DNA of 64,000 bases, taken from Delphinus delphis. Its lineage: Eukaryota; Chordata; Mammalia; Artiodactyla; Delphinidae. The notes under the pieces are model-generated. The model saw nothing but the letters and a program-made list of their open reading frames with translations. It was not told the DNA's origin and did no database searches. The DNA lies in contig NC_082688.1 of NCBI RefSeq assembly GCF_949987515.2, positions 74,218,731 to 74,282,730 on the forward strand. The letters run 5' to 3'. Position numbers and translations under genes: made by a program. Shown piece after piece: positions 35,371 through 45,622 of the stretch (positions within the stretch are counted from its first letter, which is position 1; each line of letters begins with the position of its first letter).

Positions 35371-36514
35371 GAAAATGGATTATGCAACTCTTCTACATGG
35401 GTCATATTTCTTGTAGTAACTCTGAGTTTCAACAAACGATATTAAAAAATTTGCATTTTTATTATCTTTTAATAAGTAAAACACATTAATTCCTGTTTCA
35501 TAAATTGAACTGATTTTTTAAGCACCTATAATTTAACAGTTGTTTTAAGATCTTAGAACACCAAAGGTGAATATCACGGTCCCTGTCTGGAAGGATCCCC
35601 AGTAATGAACATTCTGCCTGTTATATAGCATTGCACGCAACATCACTGGCCCTTTTATTACTCTGCACCATTGTACATGCTGATCCCATTTTCTGGAAAG
35701 CCATGGTAGCTTTAATAGCTTGAAATACCTTCCTCATTCTCCAAAACACACTGAAGGGTGACGATACACGCTACATTTCAAATACACACACGGGAAACAG
35801 CAGATGCTTTTACAATGGTCATCTAGAACCACAGTCTGTTACAGTAAAGGAAAAATAGACTGAAAATATTGACAAGTTTTCTGAAGTAGCATATCTTTGA
35901 ATTGTTGATACAAGCAAAAACACAGGAAGCCTTGAAGATATTAGGCAAACCGATGTTTAGATTACCAAGCTTAGAAATTAGAAGACGGTTGGGGGTTGAG
36001 GGTTAGAAATGGTTAGAAATTTCTCTTATCCTGTGGGCTTAACTGAAAGCAACTTATCATTTCAGAAGCACAGAATATCAGACAAGAGTTTCTGCCTTAA
36101 AAAGTACATAAAGGTTTAGATCCGAAACTCCTTCTATTTTCTTAGTGAGAACAGAGATGAGGATAATGTTACCCCATGCTTTAACACTTAAAACAGTCCT
36201 GTGTGGGCTCTCTCCATAGAGCTTAATTCAATCCTTCTTTATATAAAAAGAGATAAAAGAAAAATAACAGAACTGATTTTAGTTATAAAGGCAAAAGTCA
36301 CTGACAGAGGCAAAAATTTATGGGTTACACTTTAGTAGAAAATAGCAAGGACAGAAATTTTTTTTTTTATCAAATAGCCTTAAAAGCTTTGTATATTACC
36401 AAAATGGCATATAACAGGGAAAATCATAAACATAATCCACCACATTTCAGGGAACCATGTGATATACTGTCCACAATTTAATTGCATTTGTAATGAACTG
36501 TAATTCATTTTGGA
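35371..36514. other. Unique sequence, no gene seen
   Basis: AT-rich DNA with a short poly-T run at 36358-36368. No recognisable repeat or exon. Confidence 0.35.
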
Positions 36515-36690
36515 AATAGAGCAAGAGTCCGAACTCTATTCTTCTGTCAACCACTAATTCGTTGGCAGAAAAACTTTCTACAGCTCACTTATCAGCTCTA
36601 GAATGGGGATGATTTTCTACCTTCTTCATGGCCTATTTGGAGGATTACAGTTACCTATGAGGGCTTTGAAAATGTGTAAAAGGATTATGC
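36515..36690 (+). repeat. MIR SINE, sense, diverged
   Basis: GCAAGAGTCCGAACTCTATT, CTGTCAACCACTAATTCGTT, CTCTAGAATGGGGATGATTT and TTTGGAGGATTACAGTTACC follow the MIR order at high divergence. Confidence 0.55.
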
Positions 36691-37249
36691 GTGCGTTTCT
36701 AACCAGCCTAAACAGTCACCTTCAAATACCTAAGAATTATTACTGTTTCATCCATTTTTTCTCTAAAAAGTAAATACAGATACCATTGCCGAAGATATTT
36801 TAAAAAATAAACGTTAATAACACTTTCAAGAACGGGGAAACATGACATTAGCACATAAACCATTGGTTACTGGTAGTGAAGTGGACTGAATGATTTGGGT
36901 AAACTTCCCCTCGATAGAGCCTCATCACAGGTAAGCCCTCCTCTATTCAGCCCGTGGGTCAGAATGCATCCTCTAAAATGGCAATTACGGATCGTGTTGC
37001 TCCTGTGCTAACCTATCAGGTCAGATTCCGATCTCCATGTCAAAGTCCCTCATCAGGAGGTCAGGACTCCTGCCTCCCTCCCCCATTTCCTTCAGCTGCT
37101 AGATGTTCAGTCATCAAGGCCCTCTAAGGATCTAAACTCCACTCTGAGGGCAGGTACTGTCTCATTCCTCTCTCGCCTACATCCTCTTTCTTCCATCATT
37201 TAAGTAGCAGCAAAGCCATTCGCTCGGTTGCCCGTCTTAGGGGAAATTC

Positions 37250-37440
37250 TTTTCCACTTCCTATTTCTCTCTCTGTAATAGAATGACTTGTTCAAATGAT
37301 ATTTGTCTCCTGCTGTCCTGTAAATTCCTTGAGGGCAAATGCATGTCACTTTCCTTTTTCATGTTTCTATAATACGTTGCCCAGTATTGTCAATATAGCA
37401 GTGGTGCATGAAACTTCATTAACAAATAAACATCAGAATT
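37250..37440 (+). repeat. L2 LINE 3' fragment, sense
   Basis: TCCTGTAAATTCCTTGAGGG with CAAATGCATGTCACTTTCCT resembles the L2 3' phrase 'gtaagctccttgagggcaggg'. The remainder is diverged. Confidence 0.5.
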
Positions 37441-37559
37441 TCTCTCTCTTCTGCTGAGCCCTCCCTGACTGCTTAGAATGAAAACAGTGAAGTCTGAGTC
37501 TATCCTGTTTAGACACGGCATTTTTATTGCTCCCCAACTTAATGCCCGTAATAATTGCT

Positions 37560-38200
37560 TCCACTCTGCACCACCCACCTCAAATCCACCCTCCATACAA
37601 CAGCCAGACTGATCTTCTTAGAGCATAAATTAGAACACGGCCTTTCCCAGATTCAATTACTCCAATGGTCTTGCACCAGCACTTAGAATTAAATTCAACT
37701 TCCTTTCCTGGCCTTGGTGATATAATTTCTAACAAGAAGAATGTTCCTGCACATGTCTCCAACCTCACCTGCTCCCTATTCCCTTTTACTCACAGCACCT
37801 CAGCCACAGTGATCCTGGGACATGCAGCTAATTATCAGATTAGGCCTTTTAACTGACCATCGTCTCAGCATGAAACGCTCTGCTTCCGAATCTTCACGTG
37901 GCTAGTGTTAGCTCCATGGACACTGCCTCTGAAAGCCTCCTATCCGCCTGAAAGCCAGAGGAGCCGCCGAAGATACTCTCTATCACGTCTCCTATTTTAT
38001 GTTCTCAACAGGTCTTAAAATTATCTGATACATTCTGAGTTATGTGTTTATTGTCTGTTTTCTCGCAGTATGTAAATCCTGTGAGATAAGAGACCTCATC
38101 TCTTTCATTTCCCACAATAACCCTAGTTCCTAAAACACCGCCTGGCGCATAGTAGGCACTCAGTACATGATCATTGTATAAGTAATTGAATGACGCTGGG
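37560..38200 (+). repeat. L2 LINE 3' end, sense
   Basis: A longer L2 copy. CCAGACTGATCTTCTTAGAG, CCTGGCCTTGGTGATATAAT, TCTCCAACCTCACCTGCTCC, then TTGTCTGTTTTCTCGCAGTA and CTGGCGCATAGTAGGCACTC appear in L2 order. The coding part is broken. Confidence 0.75.
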
Positions 38201-38418
38201 TTTTGCCTCCACACTCCAATTACTTTTTAAAAATGTATTTTAGTTTTATTCTGAAACATCTCTATTTTTATATTCTAAGGGCAATTTCAAAGCAACACAC
38301 AGAGAAATCATGGCTCAATCATCTTTAAATCCATCAGTCTAGCATGTGTCAGACAGATGGGTTGTGCTCAGTATTTATGGAATTCTACATAAATGAAATA
38401 CACATAATCATTTTTCTT

Positions 38419-38625
38419 TTTTTTTCTTTTTTTTTCCGGTACGCAGGCCTCTCACTGTTGTGGCCTTTCCCGTTGCGGAGCACAGGCTCCGGACGCGCAG
38501 GCTCAGCGGCCATGGCTCACGGGCCTAGCCGCTCCGCGGCATGTGGGATCTTCCCGGACTGGGCCACGAACCCGTGTCCCCTGCATCGGCAGGCGGACTC
38601 AACCACTGCGCCACCAGGGAAGCCC
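38419..38625 (-). mobile_element. CHR-2-like SINE, antisense
   Basis: Reverse orientation: a T-rich tail (38411-38436), then CCGGTACGCAGGCCTCTCAC, ending in CACCAGGGAAGCCCC. The 18-bp target-site duplication at 38401-38418 and 38626-38643 (CACATAATCATTTTTCTT against CACGTAATCATTTTTCTT) has one mismatch. Two bases are missing near the 5' third (AGGCGGACTCAACCACTG). Confidence 0.95.
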
Positions 38626-38643
38626 CACGTAATCATTTTTCTT

Positions 38644-39838
38644 ATATGGCTCGGAGTTATATGTTTATACTTACTCAAATGCAAATTCCAGCTTAAAGAG
38701 TATGTTTTACTACTAAAGTTCATTTTTCAACGTGTTCTTTTTGGTTAAAAAGAGATGCAACCTCAGTTTAATTTTATAAAGGGGAAGTTGGATTCCCAGG
38801 TTAACTGATAAGAATCTATTTAGCCTGTTATCTTCTGAACTGTGAAAGAACCTTTTGACATTCTTATCAACTGTGACCTCAGCACTGATTTACAAAGAAA
38901 ATATAGGTGCTGATTGATTTGGGTGATCTATTCTTCCCTTCCTCTTTGGGCTTATTTTTGAGTATGATCAAAAAAATTTTTTTAATAGCTACCTATTCTT
39001 TTTGAAAGAAACCAAAGTTGGGGATTACTGCATAGGCATGCACACACACATTTTCTCCATTGTTCTTGCTTTGTTTTGATTGTGATTTTGCAATCCTGTT
39101 TACTATTGATATGAATAAATCTTGTAACTTATCTATTTTTCCTTAACCATGACAAAACAGATGACTTGGTCACCTTGTCCCAGAGTCTTACCACTTTCAC
39201 ATTACTAATTAGTTCTCTCTCATGGTCAAAATGAATTCCAGACTCTCCATTCCTGAAATGGTTTCCTCTATTTTCTGAATGATAAGATTGTCAAGGAGGT
39301 AAATTATTTTTTTATTTACATTTAGAAATTTGAGACTTCTAGCAGTGTCCAAATAGGTGAGCATCTCTATTCAAAAACCTTCCTTTGCCTCTCTCTCTTC
39401 TGGAATCTGATTTACGAAAGCCTCAAATTTACCCCAGCCTGCCTAGGCCAGTTAAGGCAGCATGTCAGCTCTAGAAAGGTTCACTTGGTTCTTGACCAAA
39501 TGAGGCCAAGTAAGGCAACATTGAAAGGATGCAGTGCATTATCAGAGAGCATCAGGACATGTAGCAAGATGATTAAAGGGAAAAGCTTAGAAGCCAAGCA
39601 ACTTGTTTCAAATTCTAACCCCACCACGTATAAAATGATTACATCTAAGCAGCCAATCTTCTTAACAGAATAGAATCTCCAGCAATCTATAAAAACATAC
39701 TTGTTCACAAATACCAACTATAACAACTTTGTACATTATAATCCTTAGCAGTCCACAAAAATTATGTCTGTGAAGTATCACTATTTTGCAGGTAGAATAA
39801 GTCAGAGAAGATTTTTATCTTTTGCATAATCCACCAAA
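38644..39838. other. Mostly unique sequence
   Basis: No gene is supported. A weak sense MIR-like stretch may lie at about 39565-39680 (TTCAAATTCTAACCCCACCA). Otherwise nothing was recognised. Confidence 0.35.
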
Positions 39839-39840
39839 TT

Positions 39841-40525
39841 TTTTTTGCCTCTTTTTTAAATTGAAGTATAATTGATTTACAATATTGCATTAGTTTCGGG
39901 TGTACAACAAAGTACTTCAGTTATACATACATAAATATCTATTTTATTCAGATTCTTTTCCCTTATAGGTTATTCTAAAATATTGAGAATAGTTCCCTGT
40001 GCTATACAGTAGGTCCTTGTTGGCATTCTATTTTATATATAGTCGTGGGTATATGTTAATCCCAAGCTCTTAAGTTATCCATTCCCCCACCCTTTGGTAA
40101 CCTTAAGTTTGTTTTCTATGTCTGTGGGTCTATTTCTGTTTTGTATAAGTTCATTTCTATCTTTTTTTTAAGATTCCATGTATAAGCAATATCACATGAT
40201 AGCTGTCTTTGTCTGGCTTACTTCACTTAGTATGATAATCTCTAGGTCCATCCATGTTGCTGCAAATGGCATTATTTCATTCTTTTATATGGCTGAGTAA
40301 TATTCCATTGTATATATGTACCACAACTTCTTTATCCATTCCTCTGTTGATGGACATTTAGGTTGCTTCCATGTCTTGACTGTTGTAAATAGTGCTGCTG
40401 TGAACACTGGGGTAGGTGTATCTTTCTGAATTACGGACAGAAGATGTAAATAGACATTTCTCCAAAGAAGACACACAGATGGCCAAAAGGCACCTGAAAA
40501 GCTGCTCAACATCACTAATTAGGAG
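39841..40525 (-). mobile_element. L1 3' end, antisense, with 5' inversion
   Basis: From about 39845 to 40436 the minus strand is L1 3' UTR and the ORF2 C-terminus; 40285-40434 encodes [13 protein letters not shown] and MEYYSAI. From 40437 to 40520 the polarity flips. The plus strand then encodes [25 protein letters not shown] sequence, which lies upstream in ORF2. Inverted 5' part followed by normal 3' part is the classic twin-priming structure. By comparison with the L1 at 21.3 kb, about 260 bp are missing at the junction. No clear target-site duplication was found. Confidence 0.88.
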
Positions 40526-40639
40526 AGTGCTTGCTTTTTAGAATTCTATTATAGACTATTAGAGAATCCTGGCAGGCCCCCCAGAGAACCCTGGACCCTA
40601 CTTCGAGACATACTTTCCTTTAAAGAGTAATAAAGAAGA

Positions 40640-40862
40640 CTGGCTAATAGCATTGGCTCTGGAGACAGATAAACTTCTATTTAAATCCATGCTCTAGAAA
40701 AATAGTCTGCATGCATTTAGGCAAGGTATTTGAACTCTCCAAACCTATTTATTTACTCGTAAAGTAGGGAAAATAGAACCTACTTCCTAGATTTATTGTG
40801 AGAAATAAATAAGATGACACCTGTGTTTAGCACATGACTATTCTTAAATATTAGTTACTAAT
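40640..40862 (+). repeat. MIR SINE, sense
   Basis: TGGCTAATAGCATTGGCTCT and GGAGACAGATAAACTTCTAT (head), TTTACTCGTAAAGTAGGGAA (core), TGTGAGAAATAAATAAGATG and ATATTAGTTACTA (tail) run in MIR order. Confidence 0.75.
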
Positions 40863-40872
40863 TCCAATTTAC

Positions 40873-40892
40873 ACACAGACACACACACACAG
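40873..40892. repeat. Short CA microsatellite
   Basis: About ten CA dinucleotides with one G interruption, directly after the MIR. Confidence 0.8.
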
Positions 40893-41771
40893 TTCGACAG
40901 CAATTCCTACCTCTTAAAAAGGTCTATAATCCACCCAATGACCACCTTCCTGCCTCTCTACCTGGATCTCCTTTCCTCATTCTGCATCAGCATTACCTCT
41001 CTCACACTGTAGAGTATCCAAGAACAGAGACTGCATCTGGAAAGTTGTCTTATACAACATCTAAAACAACTTGACGCAAACTTTTGGATGGTGTTATTGC
41101 AGTGGAAGATAGCTGTAAAAATACCTCATATAATCTAAATCCTATGTTTCTTCTGGATCCAACATCTTTTGAAGTTGATAAAATCCAATGAGTTCACATC
41201 ACAAAGTTATTAAGCAGAATACGTTTCACAATCATTATTTCCTGGGATTGGAAAACACATAGAAAACTGACAACTTGTTAAATAATAGTTATTTTCTCTA
41301 AAAGCAAATTCATCTTTCTCCAGTCTGCTTGATGCTTTGTTATCAAGCCCAGATATGTTGTCTGTTAAAAAGCTCTATTCAATCTTTCGTATTCACATTC
41401 TATTTTTTCTAGACTTCACATTCAAGATAGATGTTCAAAAAAGCACACCTATAGCTAACACTCTCTGCTTAATATTCCTAAGACCCGATCACTTCATGCT
41501 AAGCCTGACTATACAAGTGGGAAGGATATTGCTAGAGCTGCAAAAGAACATGAACAGATGTCCTCAAAGGACAGGAGGTTTTAAGACTATGAATTATGAA
41601 GAAGATTAGCCTTGAGTCAACATTCCTGTCTTAGAAATGATGAGATTAATAAGCAAGATCACACTGATTCAATGATGGGCATTTTCAAATCTTTTAAAGC
41701 AGAGAACAGATTGAGTCCAATGAGTTTGTTGAGCTACTATAGAGAGAAAATTAATTCAAAAGTCAATGACT

Positions 41772-41913
41772 GGGAGACGCAAGAGGGAAGAGATATGGGA
41801 ACATATGTATATGTATAACTGATTCACTTTGTTATAAAGCAGAAACTAACACACCATTGTAAAGTAATTATACCCCAATAAAGATGTTAATTAAAAAAAA
41901 AAAAAAAAAAAAA
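41772..41913 (+). mobile_element. L1 3'-UTR-only insertion (about 142 bp)
   Basis: Only the last stretch of the L1 3' UTR is present (GATATGGGAACATATGTATA, CAGAAACTAACACACCATTG, ACCCCAATAAAGATG), followed by a long A tail. A perfect 14-bp duplication (AAAAGTCAATGACT) lies at 41758-41771 and 41914-41927. Confidence 0.95.
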
Positions 41914-42244
41914 AAAAGTCAATGACTAATGTTGACAAGGGACCAGAACCTGGGCAATCAAAACGATTTTTTCTACAGGAAAGATTGCTAGATTCTGACA
42001 CCAAAGTCACAAAAAGATTTTCCTGAAGTAGTTTAGGGGTAAAAGATGATATGTAAGGATGTCAGAATTTTAGAAGACAAATTTGAAGTGGACTGATATG
42101 AAACTAATAATTCACATGTGTAGATCCAGGCACCAAGTACATCTGTATTCATTATTGCTTCATGAGCACCAAGCACTGTTCTCAGCCTCTGAGAGCTGAA
42201 ATAGTGAACAAGACAGACATTCTCACAAAATGACCAGGAAACAA

Positions 42245-42345
42245 GAATCATGAGTCCATCATGATAAGCGAAGACACTGAATTTCAGAGATTAAAAGTGT
42301 CCACAATCACACAGTAAGTGAAAAAACGGACTTCTAACTCTAAAT
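42245..42345 (-). repeat. MIR-like fragment, antisense
   Basis: GAAGACACTGAATTTCAGAG and TCCACAATCACACAGTAAGT resemble the reversed MIR core. The preceding part (42140-42210, GAGCACCAAGCACTGTTCTC) resembles the reversed tail of an ancient repeat. Confidence 0.5.
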
Positions 42346-42429
42346 TGAGATATCTTTCCTTTGCATAACACTTGTCCAAATAACAAGTTGCCCTGAAATA
42401 TAAAGCAACAGCTTCTATCCCCATTTTCC

Positions 42430-42665
42430 TCACTGGTTAAGGGTACAGATTCTGAAGTCAGATGACCTGTGTTCAAATCCTACTACCACCTGGTAACCTT
42501 ATAGGATCTACATAACCTCTAAGTATCTCACTTGCTTCATCTGTAAGATGGGTGTGAGACAGTATGAACCTCATAAAGATGCTGTGAGGATTAAATGTGA
42601 TAATACTCATTAAGTATCCAAAACAGTACCTGGCATGCCACACACATTTGAAAAACACCAATTAT
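42430..42665 (+). repeat. MIR SINE, sense
   Basis: CACTGGTTAAGGGTACAGAT, CTGTGTTCAAATCCTACTAC, CACTTGCTTCATCTGTAAGA, GCTGTGAGGATTAAATGTGA and AGTACCTGGCATGCCACACA follow MIR almost end to end. A (TTG)n run follows at 42664-42683. Confidence 0.85.
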
Positions 42666-42879
42666 TATTGTTGTTGTTGTTGTTACGTGTACACTTAAAT
42701 TTATTTTGTGAACTGAAAGCTGTTTTGCAAGTAAACAGCTCATAAGTGTCAGTGGTCTAAAAAACATAAACACAAGTATAATAAAATACGACTAGTTTGG
42801 ATTGAGAATAATGATCATTTCTAGGTAAAAGGTTTGAATTCATAACCATTTGAGTTTTTTCAGCATTAAGGACCACAGA

Positions 42880-43450
42880 CCCAGATTTTTAAAACAAGAT
42901 ATGGACATTTACTGTAGTCTGCACATGGGAAGAAGAAACGGGGGAAGTACACACAGGGCATCCGCGCTGCACCTCTGGGGCTTCCACTTGTGCTGTAGTC
43001 TATAGGAACTGTGCTCTAAGGAGGCGTGCAGCCAACAGGCTGGCAAAGCCATACCTAAGGACTCCCAGAGCACAGCGGAGTAACTCAACTCCCAGGTGTT
43101 TTGGTAACTGTCATAAAGGGTCTGACTCCACTTTTGATGTTTGGCTGTTGACAGCTTTCAAGCCCCACTCCTTCCTTTGCCTTCCTGGCACCATCAGGAC
43201 GTTCAAGTAACACGCACCAATCCCCACTGCCCAACCCCCAAAAAACCCCTGGCTAGTCTCCATTTCTTGCTCTCTCAAGCCATTTTTGGGCTTATTTGGG
43301 AAACCTGCTCTGCCCTCCTCAGAAAGCTTCAGTATGTGAGTAATAAATCTTTTGTATCTTCTTGTTATATGTATAGTGTCATCAGTTTTGCCATTGGGAC
43401 CCAATTTTGGAGTGGGGAGGAAGGCTCATCCAACTTCAGAATGGTGCCAC
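42880..43450 (+). mobile_element. Candidate solitary LTR
   Basis: A repeat-like segment with higher GC than its flanks. It contains AATAAATC at 43342-43349, followed by T-rich sequence (TCTTTTGTATCTTCTTGTTA) like an LTR R/U5 region, and GGGTCTGACTCCACTTTTGA upstream. I could not define TG...CA ends, flanking duplications or a family. It could also be an unrelated old transcript-derived sequence. Confidence 0.35.
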
Positions 43451-43501
43451 GACAGTAACTTCAGGTCATAACTATCCTTTTGTTTATCCTTTGCAAAACT
43501 A

Positions 43502-43865
43502 GCTCAGTGGCTCAAGTCTTCCACATCCACAGATTCTCCATCTGTGGATTCAACCAACCAGGTACAGAAAATATTGGGAGGATAAAAATTCCAAAAAGTT
43601 CCAAAAATTGAAACTTGAATTTGCTGCATGCCAGCAACTATTTACAAATAGCATTTACATTGTATTTATAACTATGTATATAGAATTTACATTGTATTAG
43701 GTATTATACTTAATCTAGAGATGATTTAAAGTGCATGGGAGAGCGTGCATAGGTTAGACACAAATACTACGCCATTCTATACAGTGGACTTGAGCATCCA
43801 CAGATTTTGGTATCTGCAGGGGAATGCTGGAACCAAGCCCCTGTGGGTACTGAGAGATGACTGTA
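43502..43865. mobile_element. Tigger-type (Tc1/mariner) non-autonomous element, MER2-like
   Basis: The left end reads CCACATCCACAGATTCTCCA and GTGGATTCAACCAACCAGG; the right end reads GACTTGAGCATCCACAGATT, TTGGTATCTGCAGGGG and GAGAGATGACTGTA. The inside (ACTATTTACAAATAGCATTT, ATCTAGAGATGATTTAAAGT, AATACTACGCCATT) fits the MER2/Tigger family. A TA flanks the left end, consistent with the group's TA target. It codes for nothing. Confidence 0.8.
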
Positions 43866-44539
43866 ATTTAGGGAAATCCTTAAAAAGAACTATCTTTTAG
43901 AGGTAAGAGTCTCTTTATCCAAGAGCTTTTTTTTTTAAGTTTTCCAAGAACTGCTTTTTATTTTTCTGTGGTCATTTGTTCTTATGGACATAAGACATTT
44001 TATCCTTGGGTTGGGGACTTTGGAGAGAGATGTCTTTGGGCACAGTAAGAGCTGAAGACAAACAGGTTTTTGGGGATACAGAGGAATATTGGACAGGGAA
44101 ATTTTGAGAGAGGTAAACATATGTTCAAATTTGCCCAGGACAAACCCAGGTTATGTTTGTTTGCACAGCATTATTATGAACAGGATCCCCTTTTCATTCT
44201 CAAAAGTGCTGTGACTGGATAATAGATATGTAATCCTACCTTCGATCAAAGGTATTCTGAGACACAGGGTAGAACCATGGGTCCATCTACAGAGGAGGAG
44301 TGAGTGAGGTCCTCATCAGGGACACCATGATGAGAACTCTGAGGAGAAAAGACTGTTGATAAAAACATCTGTTCCCTGCTCTCAAGGAACTCAGAATACA
44401 GGAAGTGTGATTATTGTACATGGTATCTGACAACTGCTGTTATCGACAGTAATACAGCAGTGAACAAAATCCACATGAGCTCAAGTCCTGTATTTTTTTG
44501 ATAGGTTATGTATATAGGTGGGTGAACTGGAGTTGACCA

Positions 44540-44740
44540 ACATTGCAATTTCTACTCCTTTGCTTTCTAACTATATGGCCTAAAAATTTAATAACTTCCA
44601 CAAATTTTAGCTATGAAACAAAGATACCAATTCCTGCCTTCCAGAACTGTTGTAAGGATTGAGTAAGTTAATGTAGGTAAAGGTCAATATATAACACCTT
44701 GCACAAAAAGGCTATATGTAAACAATAGCTGCTGCATACT
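44540..44740 (+). repeat. MIR SINE, sense, diverged
   Basis: TTTCTAACTATATGGCCTAA, ACTTCCACAAATTTTAGCTA, ACTGTTGTAAGGATTGAGTA and ATATATAACACCTTGCACAA follow the MIR core and tail. Confidence 0.65.
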
Positions 44741-44849
44741 ACTCTAATGACATTATTATTAGCAACATTATCCAGGTTACCAAGTTCTTTCAACTATTTT
44801 ATGCCTACTTTAATAAGGAGAGTAAGAACAATTTCAACAAAAACAACTT

Positions 44850-45068
44850 GGGCTTCCCTGGTGGTGCAGTGGTTGAGAGTCCACCTGCCGATGCAGGGGA
44901 CATGGGTTCGTGCCCTGGTCAGGGAGGATCCCACGTGCCGCAGAGCGGCTGGGCTCGTGAGCCATGGCTGCTGAGCCTGCGCGTCCGGAGCCTGTGCTCC
45001 GCAACGGGAGAGGCCACAACAGTGAGAGGCCCACGTACAGAAAAACAAAAAAACAAACAAAAAAAACA
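44850..45068 (+). mobile_element. CHR-2-like SINE, sense
   Basis: It starts GGGCTTCCCTGGTGGTGCAG, has a B-box-like GGTTCGTGCCC, and ends in a long A-rich tail of mixed A and C (45038-45068). Weak flanking similarity (about AAAACAACT against AAAACAAGCT) may be the target duplication. Confidence 0.93.
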
Positions 45069-45236
45069 AGCTACATTAAAAATATTTTTTAAGACTGCTT
45101 GTTGGGACTACAAATTGATACTGTCCTTCTGAAAGGTAATTTGTCAAACCATAAAAATTTTTCTGCCTATTTTCTGAATCAGCATTTGCACTTATAGAAA
45201 TTTATTCTTTAGGGAAAATCATTCCTGCACGTGGTC

Positions 45237-45470
45237 AATAGGGTACAGTAACTGAAACACGGACTTCAGAGTCTGGAGCACAAGGGTTAAATCCACACTT
45301 ACTAGCTGTGCTACCCTGGTCAAATGACAGAAAATCTCTAAGCCTCAGTCATCTCCTTTTTAAAATGAGGACAAATATATTATCTACTTCATGGAATTAT
45401 TGGGAGGATAAAATTATTGGAATAAAGAATAGTGTATGGACTTTAATAAGTGCTCAGCATTATTTTTATT
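45237..45470 (+). repeat. MIR SINE, sense
   Basis: GGACTTCAGAGTCTGGAGCA, CTTACTAGCTGTGCTACCCT, TCTCTAAGCCTCAGTCATCT, TTGGGAGGATAAAATTATTG and TTTAATAAGTGCTCAGCATT follow MIR order over its whole length. Confidence 0.85.
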
Positions 45471-45497
45471 ACATATAATCATTCATCTAAAATTATT

Positions 45498-45620
45498 ACA
45501 TTGTAAATCAACTATAGTTCATTAAAAAAAAGAATGTATATATGTGTATAACTGAGTCACTTTGCTGTACAGCAGACATGGGCACAACATTGTCAATCAA
45601 CCATACTTCAGTAAAAAAAT
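45498..45620 (+). mobile_element. Two L1 3' tails in tandem
   Basis: A short tail (ATTGTAAATCAACTATAGTT then an A run, about 45498-45531) is followed directly by a second L1 3' end (GTATAACTGAGTCACTTTGC, TGTACAGCAGACATG, CAATCAACCATACTTCAGTA, A run). It could be one insertion placed near the A tail of another, or one rearranged copy. Confidence 0.75.
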
Positions 45621-45622
45621 TT

